Below are positions 45,586 through 54,340 of a stretch of DNA of 64,000 bases, piece after piece. The first letter of the stretch is position 1. Every line of letters begins with the position of its first letter. The position numbers and the translations under genes are program-made. The stretch lies in assembly GCA_900471525.1 (NCBI GenBank), contig UCEZ01000032.1, positions 19,195-83,194 on the forward strand, written 5' to 3'. The notes under the pieces are model-generated. The model was not told the DNA's origin. It did no database searches and worked only from the letters and a program-made list of their open reading frames with translations. This DNA comes from Hyphomicrobiales bacterium. GTDB taxonomy: Bacteria > Pseudomonadota > Alphaproteobacteria > Rhizobiales > Rhizobiaceae.

Positions 45586-46941
45586 TTACCCCAAGCCCCG
45601 CAGAAGCGTCGGAATCAGCTCCGACACCGTCGGATGGATCGGGACCGACCACTGGAGATCGGTGTATCGGGTTCCGGCGCTCATGGCATCGATGATCCCA
45701 TGGATCGCTTCGTCGCCTTCAATGCCAAGAATCGCAGCGCCGAGGATTTCCCTGGTGTCGGCGTCGGCTACTACTTTCATGAAGCCCATGGTTTCGTCGC
45801 GTTCCTTCGCCCTCCCAACGCGCGCCATGGGACGCTTGGAGACAAGGACCTTGCGGCCCGAGGAGACAGCTTCCCTTTCGGTCATTCCAACCCGGCCAAG
45901 CGGGGGATCGGTGTAAAGGGCGTAAGCCGAGATCCGGCTCGACACCTTGCGGTCTTCGTCATCCAGAAGGTTGGCGGCAACAATCTCGAAATCATTGTAG
46001 GACGTGTGGGTAAAGGCGCCGCGCCCGTTACAGTCGCCCAGTGCCCAGATGCCCGGGACATTGGTTGCCAGCTTGTCGTCGACCAGGATGTAGCCGCGGG
46101 CGTCTACCGCGATGCCGGCGATGTCGAGGCCGAGATCGTCCGTATTCGGCGTGCGCCCGGTCGCCACGAGAACGTGGCTGGCGTCGATGTCGATGTCATC
46201 CAGGGATATGCGTGTCCCGTCGCCATGGCGGGCAAAGGCGATGCGGTCTGCACCCGTGCGGACCGAAATACCCTCCGCCTCAAGGATTTCCCGGAGGGCT
46301 TCGGAAACGTCCTCGTCCTCGCGCGATGCGATGTGGGCTCCGCGCTCGATCACGGTGACCTCCGAGCCGAACCGCCGATACATCTGCGCGAACTCCAGGC
46401 CGATGTAGCTTCCGCCGATGACCGCGAGATGGCGGGGCAGGGTGTCGAGGTCCAGGATCGACGTGCTGGTAAGGTAGTCGATGTCTTCGATTCCAGGCAG
46501 ATCGGGGATAACGGGGCGAGCCCCAACGTTGAGGAATATACGCGGGGCGGTAAGAGTATCGCCGTTGATGGTGATCCTGTCGGCTGCCGCGAACCGCGCA
46601 TGGCCATAGATGATGGCGACGCCGTCCATGTTGCCGAGCCATTCCGCCAGTCCATTGCGGGCGTCCATGGTTATCTGGTGCGCGCGTCGTCGGACGACTT
46701 GCATGTCGACGACGATTTCTCCCGCAATCGTCACTCCAAACGCCGCGCCGCGCCGGCTGACATAGGCTGCGCGCGCACTGGCGACCAGTGTCTTGGTGGG
46801 CATGCAACCGGCATTGACGCAGGTTCCGCCGAGAAACTTTCGTTCGATAAGCGCAACCTTCATGCCGCGCTCGGCCATCCGGGCTGCGAGGGAGGGGCCG
46901 GCCTGGCCAGCACCGATGAAAATGGCATCGAACCGTTGCAT
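45586..46941 (-). CDS. MerA/lipoamide-dehydrogenase-like FAD disulfide oxidoreductase
   Basis: A 451-residue class-I pyridine nucleotide-disulfide oxidoreductase: FAD-binding FIGAGQAGPSLAARMAERG, redox-active GGTCVNAGCMPTK (Cys41, Cys46), NAD(P)-binding AVIGGSYIGLEFAQM, second FAD motif VPGIWALGDCN and a C-terminal HPTVSELIP. It lacks the N-terminal metal-binding domain and C-terminal Cys pair of mercuric reductase, so mercury is not implied; a role in reducing electrophilic oxidants (as for RclA-type proteins) is possible. The start at 46941 follows GGAGCAG. It is divergent from the SDR gene. Confidence 0.9.
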   Translation of the reverse strand: MQRFDAIFIGAGQAGPSLAARMAERGMKVALIERKFLGGTCVNAGCMPTKTLVASARAAYVSRRGAAFGVTIAGEIVVDMQVVRRRAHQITMDARNGLAEWLGNMDGVAIIYGHARFAAADRITINGDTLTAPRIFLNVGARPVIPDLPGIEDIDYLTSTSILDLDTLPRHLAVIGGSYIGLEFAQMYRRFGSEVTVIERGAHIASREDEDVSEALREILEAEGISVRTGADRIAFARHGDGTRISLDDIDIDASHVLVATGRTPNTDDLGLDIAGIAVDARGYILVDDKLATNVPGIWALGDCNGRGAFTHTSYNDFEIVAANLLDDEDRKVSSRISAYALYTDPPLGRVGMTEREAVSSGRKVLVSKRPMARVGRAKERDETMGFMKVVADADTREILGAAILGIEGDEAIHGIIDAMSAGTRYTDLQWSVPIHPTVSELIPTLLRGLG

Positions 46942-47156
46942 CCGACTGCTCCAAACTATCCCGTTCCGTGGCCTTCGAGGCTGACTGACCAAGGATACCA
47001 CATAGGCCTGCTTCGGAGCACGGGGATGCGTTCAATCCTACCTGTGGCTTTCGGCGCTTGTAGGCCGTGTCCTAAAATGACGGATATACGACATTTGAGA
47101 CGGATAGGCACGGCGCTAATATCAGGGCTGGAAATTCAAACCTGATGGAGATTGTT

Positions 47157-47957
47157 ATGACTGTGAACTCGAAGGGCACCGCACTGATTACCGGCGCTTC
47201 CTCTGGTATCGGCGCAATTTATGCCGATCGCCTGGCCCGCCGGGGCTATGACCTGATTCTCGTGGCCCGCAACAAGGCCCGCCTCGATGCGCTAGCCGAG
47301 CGTCTGAGCGACGAAACAGGCCGCGCCGTTGAAGTCGTCGCGGCGGACCTTGGAAACAAGGACGACCTCGGCCGCGTCGAGAAGGTACTTCGGACCGACG
47401 CCAGCATCACTATGTTGGTCAATAATGCCGGTATCGGCGCAACCGCCCCGCTGTTGGCGTCCGATATCGACAAGATGGAAGAGATGATCACGCTGAACGT
47501 CAGCGCGCTGACGCGATTGACCTACGCCGCGGTGCCCGGCTTCGTGAAGCGTGGCACCGGTGCGATCATCAACATTGCCTCGGTCGTCGGAATCGCGCCG
47601 GAACGGTTGAACGGCGTGTACGGCGGAAGCAAGGCCTTCGTGCTAGCCTTCACCCTGTCGCTCCAGAACGAGCTTGCGGACAAGAATATCCGCGTCCAGG
47701 CCGTTCTCCCAGGGGCTACGGCGACCGATTTCTGGGACATCGCCGGCACGCCTCTGGAGCATGTGCCGAGCGAAATCGTCATGTCCGCCGAGGACATGGT
47801 GGATGCAGCACTTGCCGGCTTCGATCTCGGCGAAGGAGTGACCATCCCGTCACTGCCGGACGCGACTGATTGGGAAGCCTACGAAGCGGCGCGCCAGAAT
47901 CTCATACCAAACCTTTCCCGCAGCGTGCCCGCCGCCCGCTATCGAGTAGGGGGATAA
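47157..47957 (+). CDS. Short-chain dehydrogenase/reductase
   Basis: A 266-residue classical SDR: cofactor motif TGASSGIGAIYADRLARRG, NNAGIG, IINIASVVG and the catalytic YGGSK. NADPH preference is likely from the Arg after the glycine motif (VARNKARLD). The ATG at 47157 has GGAGATTGTT ahead; the ATG 12 bases upstream is less well placed. It begins an apparent operon with the epoxide hydrolase and VOC genes. Substrate unknown. Confidence 0.9.
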   Translation: MTVNSKGTALITGASSGIGAIYADRLARRGYDLILVARNKARLDALAERLSDETGRAVEVVAADLGNKDDLGRVEKVLRTDASITMLVNNAGIGATAPLLASDIDKMEEMITLNVSALTRLTYAAVPGFVKRGTGAIINIASVVGIAPERLNGVYGGSKAFVLAFTLSLQNELADKNIRVQAVLPGATATDFWDIAGTPLEHVPSEIVMSAEDMVDAALAGFDLGEGVTIPSLPDATDWEAYEAARQNLIPNLSRSVPAARYRVGG

Positions 47958-48016
47958 ATCGCCCCCCGCCCACTGTCGGCGGCGTTCCGTCGACCCTCAA
48001 AACAAGGAGAATGACC

Positions 48017-49381
48017 ATGTCGAGACCCTATTCGATAATTGGCGGGCGCAATCGCCTTGCCGCCACCGCATTGGCTGGAGCGATCGCAATCTTTCTTCCC
48101 GCGGTCGTCGCTCATGCCGAAACGAACTCTCCTGTGCCGGGTGCCGTCAAGGTTGCGCAGGCTTCTGCAAAGGGTGCGACCGAAGCCCGGCCGGTTGTCG
48201 ACGAAACCATTCGTCCATTCCAGTTCCATGCAACCGATCAGGCCCTTGCCGATCTCAAGCGGCGGGTCGAGGCTACGCGATGGCCGAGCCGGGAACTTGT
48301 CGGAGACGACACCCAGGGCGTTCGGCTGGCGACGATGCAGAAGCTCGCCGATTATTGGGCGAACCAGTACGACTGGCGAAAAGTCGAGACGAAGCTGAAC
48401 GCCCTGCCTCAGTTCGTCACGAATATCGACGGCGTCGACATCCACTTCATCCACGTGAAATCGAAGCACCCGAACGCGCTTCCGGTCATCGTTACCCATG
48501 GTTGGCCCGGCTCGATCATTGAGCAGCTGAAGATTATCGATCCGTTGACCAATCCAACAGCGCACGGCGGAAGTGCATCCGACGCGTTTGATGTCGTCAT
48601 CCCATCAATTCCCGGCTACGGCTTTTCCGGAAAGCCCGACGAACTCGGCTGGGATCCGCAGCGTGTCGCGCGGGCCTGGGCCGTTCTGATGGACCGCCTG
48701 GGTTACAAGAAATATGTCGCGCAGGGCGGCGACTGGGGTGACGCAGTCAACGAGCAGATGGCGCTGCAGAAGCCTGCCGGGCTGCTGGGCATTCACACCA
48801 ACATGCCCGGCACGCTTCCTGATAACATTTCAGCGGCGCTGGCCGGCGGTCCGCCGCCGACGGGCCTGACGGGCGAGGAAGAGTATGCGTGGAAGCAGCT
48901 CGATTTCTTCTACAAGCATCGTGTCGGCTACGCGTTGGAAATGGGTGCCCGGCCACAGACACTCTACGGTCTGGACGATTCCCCAATCGCCCTTGCCGCG
49001 TGGATGATTGACCACGATCCGGAGAGCCAGAAGCTGATCGGCCGCGTCTTTGACGGGGCTTCTGAAGGGCTGACGCGCGATGACATCCTCGACAACATCA
49101 CGCTCTACTGGCTGACCAACACGGGGCTGTCTTCGGGCCGCCTCTTCTGGGAAAGCAAGCTCGCTTTCTTCGCGCCGAAGGGCGTGACCATCCCGGTCGC
49201 GGTGAGCGCCTTTCCTGACGAGATATACACCGCTCCGCGCAGTTGGACCGAGAAAGCATTTCCGAAGCTGATTCACTACAATCGGCTGCCCAAGGGCGGG
49301 CACTTTGCAGCCTGGGAGCAGCCGGAAGTCTTCACTGAAGAGTTGCGAGCCTCGTTCAGGTCGCTGCGTCAGTCGATTTGA
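48017..49381 (+). CDS. Exported epoxide hydrolase (alpha/beta fold, EHN domain)
   Basis: A 454-residue protein. A signal peptide (ALAGAIAIFLPAVVAHAE) is followed by an epoxide-hydrolase N-terminal lid domain (IRPFQFHATDQALADLKRRV, about 65-170) and an alpha/beta-hydrolase domain: oxyanion HGWPGS, nucleophile Asp in QGGDWGD, catalytic His in KGGHFAAWEQP. It opens epoxides to diols; most relatives are cytoplasmic, so export is notable. The start at 48017 has AAGGAG at seven bases; the longer frame overlaps the SDR gene. Confidence 0.9.
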   Translation: MSRPYSIIGGRNRLAATALAGAIAIFLPAVVAHAETNSPVPGAVKVAQASAKGATEARPVVDETIRPFQFHATDQALADLKRRVEATRWPSRELVGDDTQGVRLATMQKLADYWANQYDWRKVETKLNALPQFVTNIDGVDIHFIHVKSKHPNALPVIVTHGWPGSIIEQLKIIDPLTNPTAHGGSASDAFDVVIPSIPGYGFSGKPDELGWDPQRVARAWAVLMDRLGYKKYVAQGGDWGDAVNEQMALQKPAGLLGIHTNMPGTLPDNISAALAGGPPPTGLTGEEEYAWKQLDFFYKHRVGYALEMGARPQTLYGLDDSPIALAAWMIDHDPESQKLIGRVFDGASEGLTRDDILDNITLYWLTNTGLSSGRLFWESKLAFFAPKGVTIPVAVSAFPDEIYTAPRSWTEKAFPKLIHYNRLPKGGHFAAWEQPEVFTEELRASFRSLRQSI

Positions 49382-49428
49382 GAAAGAAGGGGCGCGCAAA
49401 GCGCGCCGCCTTCCACAAGGAGAAAGCC

Positions 49429-50067
49429 ATGACCACTGCAATCAAAACCTCCAACGTGCAAACGGTCGACCTGAAGCTCGAGGTCGTCGTTATCCCCGTC
49501 TCGGACGTCGACCGGGCAAAGCGCTTTTATGACGGCCTCGGTTGGAGGCTCGACGCCGACTTTGCCGTCGGTGATACATTCCGGGTCGTGCAGTTCACGC
49601 CGCCCGGCTCGCCGAGCTCGATCCATTTCGGCACGGGCCTGACATCGGCGGCACCCGGTTCGGCAAGCGGGCTCTATCTCGTCGTGTCGGATATCGAGGC
49701 CGCGCGCGCCGAACTCGTCAGTCGCGGCGCCGGCGTGAGCGATATCATCCACCGCGAGGGTCCCGGAAAGCCGCCGGTCAGCGGCCGGGATCCGGAGCGG
49801 CGCAGCTACCGCTCCTACGCCTCGTTCAGCGATCCCGACGGCAACGGCTGGATATTGCAGGAAGTCACCGAGCGATTGCCCGGACGCGTGGATGCGGACA
49901 TCACCACATTTACGTCATCGACAGAGCTCGCAGGCGCACTGCGGCGCGCCGCCGCTGCCCACGGAGAACACGAGAAGCGAACCGGCGGCAAGCACGATGA
50001 GAACTGGCCGGACTGGTATGCCGACTACATCGTACAGGAGCAGGCGGGCAGGCCACTGCCATCATAA
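49429..50067 (+). CDS. VOC-family (glyoxalase/dioxygenase-like) protein
   Basis: A 212-residue protein with a VOC fold in the first 150 residues (EVVVIPVSDVDRAKRFYDGL, YASFSDPDGNGWILQEV) and an extra charged helical C-terminus (about 165-212). It belongs to the glyoxalase/bleomycin-resistance/extradiol-dioxygenase superfamily; metal ligands are not certain. The start at 49429 follows AAGGAGAAAGCC. It is 48 bp after the epoxide hydrolase in the same operon, consistent with metabolism of a reactive organic compound. Confidence 0.85.
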   Translation: MTTAIKTSNVQTVDLKLEVVVIPVSDVDRAKRFYDGLGWRLDADFAVGDTFRVVQFTPPGSPSSIHFGTGLTSAAPGSASGLYLVVSDIEAARAELVSRGAGVSDIIHREGPGKPPVSGRDPERRSYRSYASFSDPDGNGWILQEVTERLPGRVDADITTFTSSTELAGALRRAAAAHGEHEKRTGGKHDENWPDWYADYIVQEQAGRPLPS

Positions 50068-50301
50068 ACTCCGGCTACGATCTCTTCGGGTACGCAATCC
50101 ACTTGCAGGCGGATTGTGTACCCGCCCATCCGGTTTCCGATAAAGCACTGCGCTTTTTTGCGGGGCATGGACGATAGTGTCATTGAAGATCCGCTGCTGG
50201 TGTCCATCGATCTGAGTATCTCCGTTTCATATCCCCAGAGGGCTGCCTGCCGTGGCCCAAATGTGATACAAACGGCAGTTTCGGATAAAAGGTGGTGCAT
50301 C

Positions 50302-51249
50302 ATGCACAAGATCGGCTACGTCGTCTTTCCGGGGTTTCAGCTCCTTGGTTTTGCAGCGGTGACAGCCTTCGAGATGGCCAACCTGCAGCTTGGTGAACCG
50401 GCCTACGAGATCGAGCTGTTGTCCGAACCCGGCGGCGAGATCAAGTCGTCAGCCGGCTTTGGCGTCATCACCAAGCCCTTCAATGATACGACCTATGACA
50501 CCGTGATGTTCGGGGCCGGCACAACGATCGAGCCGATGACGCCGGGGCTTATCGAATTCGCCCGCCATTCCCTGCAAACCGCGCGCCGGCTGGCCGCGCC
50601 TTGCACCGGTGCCTTCATCCTTGCGGAATCCGGGCTTCTGGACGGGCGCCGCGCAACGACGCACTGGCTTTTTGCACGTCAGCTTCGGGAGCGCTTCCCG
50701 GCCGTCACGGTCGAGGAAGATCGCATCTTCATTGTCGATGGCACCGTGTGGACGTCGGCGGGAATGACGGCGAGCATCGATCTCGCCCTCGCCATGGTCG
50801 AGAAAGACCATGGCCATGACGTCGCTCGCTCGATCGCGCGCAAGCTCGTGGTCTATCACCGCAGGGCCGGCGGCCAATCGCAATTCTCGGCGTTGCTTGA
50901 ACTTGACCCGAAGTCGGACCGTATCCAGAAGTCGGTCAACTACGCCAAGGCGAACCTGCGCAGCGTGCTGTCCGTGGAGGAACTGGCGGACGCGGCGGGT
51001 TTGAGCGCGCGTCAGTTCAGCCGGGCGTTCCGTGCAGAGACGGGGCAATCTCCCGCCAAGGCGGTGGAGAACCTGCGCGTGGAGGCGGCGCGGCTACTAA
51101 TGGAACAAGGCCGCCACTCCATGGACGTGATCGCGGAAGAAACCGGCTTTGCCGACAGCGATCGCATGCGCCGGGCTTTTCTACGGACGCTCGGACAGCC
51201 GCCCCAGACGATCCGGCGCAACGCGCGCGAAAGCGCAATGGCATCTTGA
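50302..51249 (+). CDS. GlxA-type AraC-family regulator (DJ-1/PfpI domain)
   Basis: A 315-residue regulator with an N-terminal DJ-1/PfpI-like domain (IGYVVFPGFQLLGFAAVTAF, AAPCTGAFILAESGLLDGRRATTHW, with the elbow Cys) and a C-terminal AraC double HTH (LSVEELADAAGLSARQFSRA, EETGFADSDRMRRAFLRTLG). GlxA-type regulators respond to small metabolites. The ATG at 50302 is chosen since the longer frame has no similarity upstream. It may control the SDR/epoxide hydrolase/VOC operon before it or the hydrolase after it. Confidence 0.9.
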   Translation: MHKIGYVVFPGFQLLGFAAVTAFEMANLQLGEPAYEIELLSEPGGEIKSSAGFGVITKPFNDTTYDTVMFGAGTTIEPMTPGLIEFARHSLQTARRLAAPCTGAFILAESGLLDGRRATTHWLFARQLRERFPAVTVEEDRIFIVDGTVWTSAGMTASIDLALAMVEKDHGHDVARSIARKLVVYHRRAGGQSQFSALLELDPKSDRIQKSVNYAKANLRSVLSVEELADAAGLSARQFSRAFRAETGQSPAKAVENLRVEAARLLMEQGRHSMDVIAEETGFADSDRMRRAFLRTLGQPPQTIRRNARESAMAS

Positions 51250-51302
51250 ATCTGAAACGTGGTGCATCTGACGGCGCAGGAGAGCCGGCACCGCAGGAGG
51301 TT

Positions 51303-51347
51303 TGTACCTCAATGTATCCTTCCGGCCGAATTATACATGAGCTTTCA
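51303..51347. promoter_or_regulatory. Operator D, upstream of the Tat-exported hydrolase
   Basis: TGTACCTCAATGTATC (51303-51318) and the inverted module TATACATGAGCTTTCA (51332-51347) are separated by 13 bp. The downstream element ACAC-N6-GATACAT is at 51364-51380, at the same distances as in operators B and C. The site lies 10 kb from the response regulator, which argues that the regulon extends across the island. Confidence 0.7.
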
Positions 51348-51424
51348 ATTCTGGCCGTCCAGAACACCGCAGAGATACATGAGGGCTATTTCCTGCCTTT
51401 GGTTCAAGCATTCGGAGAAAAGCG

Positions 51425-52477
51425 ATGACAGAGGAAATCAACCAGGCACGGCGACGGTTCATGGGGGCAACGGCGCTGGCCGTGGCAGTCGCGCAGTTCG
51501 GAGCGATCGGCGCCGCCCAGGCGCAGTCGGACGGCACCGAAGCTTCTCGTATTCCTTCGGTTACGCCGGGGACGAACACGTCCTTCACATTGCTCAGGCA
51601 GATCGATGCGGGCGTCCTGAATGTCGGCTATGCCGAGGCCGGGGCGAGCGACGCACCGGTGGTCATTCTCCTGCATGGCTGGCCCTACGACATCCACACC
51701 TATGTTGATGTGGCGCCGCTCCTGGCGACGGCCGGTTATCGTGTGATTGTTCCCTATTTGCGCGGCTATGGTACGACGCGGTTCCTGTCTGACAAAACGC
51801 CGCGCAACGGCCAGCAGTCGGCGATCGCCGCTGACGTCATTGCCTTGATGGATGCGCTCGGGGTCGAAAAAGCCATCGTCGCCGGCTGTGACTGGGGCGC
51901 ACGGACCGCCAACATCGTCGCAGCACTCTGGCCCGAACGCTGCAAGGCCATGGTCTCTGTAAGCGGTTATCTGATCGGCAGCCGTGAAGCCAACAAGAAG
52001 CCGCTACCGCCGAAGGCCGAGCTTGCCTGGTGGTACCAGTTCTACTTCGCCACGGAACGCGGACGCGAGGGCTATATGGAAAACCGGAGCGAATTCGCCA
52101 GATTGATCTGGCAACTCGCATCGCCAAAATGGAACTTTGACGACGCCACGTTCAATCGCAGCGCGACGGCACTCGATAACCCGGATCACGTCGACATCAC
52201 CATCCACAACTATCGCTGGCGCCTCAGTCTGGTGGAGGGTGAGCCGAAGTACGACGATCTGGAAAAACGGCTCGCCCAGTTGCCGGTCATCGGCGTGCCG
52301 ACGATCACGCTTGAGGGCGACGCCAATGGCGCACCCCACGCGGAACCAGCGGCCTATGCCAAGAAATTCTCGGGCAGGTATGAGCATCGGCTGATCACCG
52401 GCGGCATCGGTCACAACCTGCCGCAGGAAGCCCCGCAGGCCTTTGCGCAGGCGGTGGTGGATGTCGATCGCTTTTGA
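51425..52477 (+). CDS. Tat-exported alpha/beta hydrolase (epoxide hydrolase/haloalkane dehalogenase-like)
   Basis: A 350-residue protein with a twin-arginine signal (ARRRFMGATALAVAVAQFGA, cleaved near AQAQ). The alpha/beta-hydrolase domain has HGWPYD (oxyanion), nucleophile Asp in GCDWGARTANIVAAL and catalytic His in GGIGHNLPQEAP. Asp as nucleophile favours an epoxide hydrolase or dehalogenase over an esterase. GGAGAAAAGCG precedes the ATG. Operator D lies about 80 bp upstream. Confidence 0.9.
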   Translation: MTEEINQARRRFMGATALAVAVAQFGAIGAAQAQSDGTEASRIPSVTPGTNTSFTLLRQIDAGVLNVGYAEAGASDAPVVILLHGWPYDIHTYVDVAPLLATAGYRVIVPYLRGYGTTRFLSDKTPRNGQQSAIAADVIALMDALGVEKAIVAGCDWGARTANIVAALWPERCKAMVSVSGYLIGSREANKKPLPPKAELAWWYQFYFATERGREGYMENRSEFARLIWQLASPKWNFDDATFNRSATALDNPDHVDITIHNYRWRLSLVEGEPKYDDLEKRLAQLPVIGVPTITLEGDANGAPHAEPAAYAKKFSGRYEHRLITGGIGHNLPQEAPQAFAQAVVDVDRF

Positions 52478-52586
52478 GCGCGCGATCACGGCCGGAGTTA
52501 CAAGAAAAGGGCAGACCTTTAAGTGCGCCGCCGTGCTCTTTCTCTTGTTCGAAACGTTGATCTGGTCGAGAAACGGCCCGACCTAG

Positions 52587-52665
52587 AGCAATTCCAGCAA
52601 AAGTGCGTAAAAACAAAAGATGGAGCGTTTTCGCCTTTCGAAGAAAGGCGGAAACGCTCTGCGGG
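52587..52665. repeat. Intergenic palindromic element with terminator-like stem
   Basis: A stem of GAGCGTTTTCGCCTTTC and GAAAGGCGGAAACGCTC (52624-52661) follows GAGCAATTCCAGCAAAAG, an opening common to dispersed rhizobial intergenic repeats. It may end transcripts of the hydrolase and of the convergent transporter. Confidence 0.55.
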
Positions 52666-52716
52666 GTGTTGCCGTTGGATTGAAAGTTGTGACCGGCGAC
52701 CTGAAACAGCGAGGGT

Positions 52717-54315
52717 TCAATGCGCTCCGGCCCCGGCGCTACCACCGGTCTTCTTCGTCAACAGGATCGTGACTGCGGCAATCGCCAGCAGAATGCCGAT
52801 CACGGCGAACGTGTCGCTGAATCCCAGAATGAGTGCCTGGCGCTTGACGATGCGGCCGAGCGTTACTATCGCCTCGCTGGTGGCTTTGGCGTGATCCGAG
52901 ACGCCGTGGGCCATAAAGTACGACGTCAGCTGATCTATGCGGGCCTGCACTTCCTCCCGGCCAGCGGTGATCGATTGCCCGATGATGTTCGAGTGGAACT
53001 GCTCGCGCTTCGTCAGAATGGTGCCAAGCGACGCCGTACCGACGGCGCCGCCGAGGTTCCTGAGCATGTTGCTCAATCCCGAGGCGGCTGCGGCATCTGA
53101 CGGCAAGATACCAGCGGTCGTGATCGCCGTGATCGGGGTCAGCACCAGCGCCTGGCCAACCGCGCGGACGATGTTCGGAATCCAGAACTGATCTCCGGCA
53201 TTGTCGGCCGACAGCATGATGTTCATGAAGCAGCTGATTGCGAAAATGCCGATGCCGACAAATGCGATGTAGCGCGCATCAAATCTTTTCATCAGCATGG
53301 GGACGAGCGGAATGAGCACGAGTTGCGGAAGCCCCGTCCAGGCAAGAACGCCGCCGATCTGCTCGGCATTGTAGCGCTGCACCTGGCCAAGATATTGCGG
53401 GAGAATGTAGACTGTTCCAAAAAGCGCTACGCCAACCAGCACGTTGACCACGACGCCGAGCCCGAAATTCCGCTCCTTGAGCAGGCTAAGCTTGACCAGC
53501 GGCTTCTTCACGGTCAGTTCGATCCAGATGAAAGTCGCGAGAAACACGAAGGCCACGACGCTGAGCTTCAGGATGAACGGCGATGAGAACCAGTCGTCCT
53601 TGTTGCCTTCCTCGAGAACGGTCTGTAGCGCCGCGAGACCGATCGCCATGGTAAAGATTCCGGCCCAATCGCCTTCCTTGAGCAGACCCAGCCGCATCGG
53701 CTGCTTTTCCAGAGTAGCTGCAAGGGCGGCGGTCATGATTGCGCTCGGGATCGTGTTGATGAAGAAGATCGTCCGCCAGCCGTAGTTCTCCGTTAGATAA
53801 CCGCCGATCGTCGGTCCAATCGCCGGTGCGAACGTGACGGAAAGCGCAAAAAGGGCCAGGCCGACCGGTTGCTGCTGCTTAGGCAGCTTGGTCAGGACCA
53901 TGGTGAAGGCCATCGGAATCAGAACGCCGCCAGCGAAGCCTTGAAGACCTCTCAAAACGATCATGGAGTTCAGGTCGTGTGCGAAGGCGCAGGCCATCGA
54001 AAACAGCGGAAACAGCACCGTGTTGACCAGCATGAACCTGCGGAACGAGAAGACGCTGCTCAGGTAGGCGGTGAGCGGGATGACGATGATTTCGCCGATC
54101 AGATAGGACGTGGAAATCCACGCCCCATTGTCGACACCGGTGCCGATGCCGCCTTCAATGTTGAGAAGCGAGGCATTGGTGATCTGGATGTTCAGGATCG
54201 CCATGAACGCGCCGATCATCCCGGCAAGGACGGCGATCCATTCCTTCGCTCCGGCTTTCGGGGTAGCCGCGGTAGAGGCAGCCGGAGCGTTGACCGCAAT
54301 TGAAGAGTTCGACAT
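52717..54315 (-). CDS. DHA2-family MFS multidrug exporter (EmrB-like)
   Basis: A 532-residue protein with fourteen predicted membrane helices; it opens with WIAVLAGMIGAFMAILNIQI and has GVDNGAWISTSYLIGEIIVI and VLRGLQGFAGGVLIPMAFTM, as in EmrB/QacA. It pumps hydrophobic compounds using the proton gradient and works with the HlyD-type adaptor encoded 25 bp upstream. The start at 54315 follows GGAGGGCC; the longer frame overlaps the adaptor gene. Confidence 0.95.
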   Translation of the reverse strand: MSNSSIAVNAPAASTAATPKAGAKEWIAVLAGMIGAFMAILNIQITNASLLNIEGGIGTGVDNGAWISTSYLIGEIIVIPLTAYLSSVFSFRRFMLVNTVLFPLFSMACAFAHDLNSMIVLRGLQGFAGGVLIPMAFTMVLTKLPKQQQPVGLALFALSVTFAPAIGPTIGGYLTENYGWRTIFFINTIPSAIMTAALAATLEKQPMRLGLLKEGDWAGIFTMAIGLAALQTVLEEGNKDDWFSSPFILKLSVVAFVFLATFIWIELTVKKPLVKLSLLKERNFGLGVVVNVLVGVALFGTVYILPQYLGQVQRYNAEQIGGVLAWTGLPQLVLIPLVPMLMKRFDARYIAFVGIGIFAISCFMNIMLSADNAGDQFWIPNIVRAVGQALVLTPITAITTAGILPSDAAAASGLSNMLRNLGGAVGTASLGTILTKREQFHSNIIGQSITAGREEVQARIDQLTSYFMAHGVSDHAKATSEAIVTLGRIVKRQALILGFSDTFAVIGILLAIAAVTILLTKKTGGSAGAGAH

Positions 54316-54340
54316 GATTTGGCCCTCCTGGACCACCCGG

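Noticed and set aside
45586..46941. Flavoprotein as mercuric reductase of a mer operon
   Set aside because: No N-terminal metal domain, no C-terminal Cys pair, and no merR, merT or merP nearby.
47060..47110. Possible fifth operator before the SDR gene
   Set aside because: One TGTA is present but the second half-site is off by one base and no inverted module follows.
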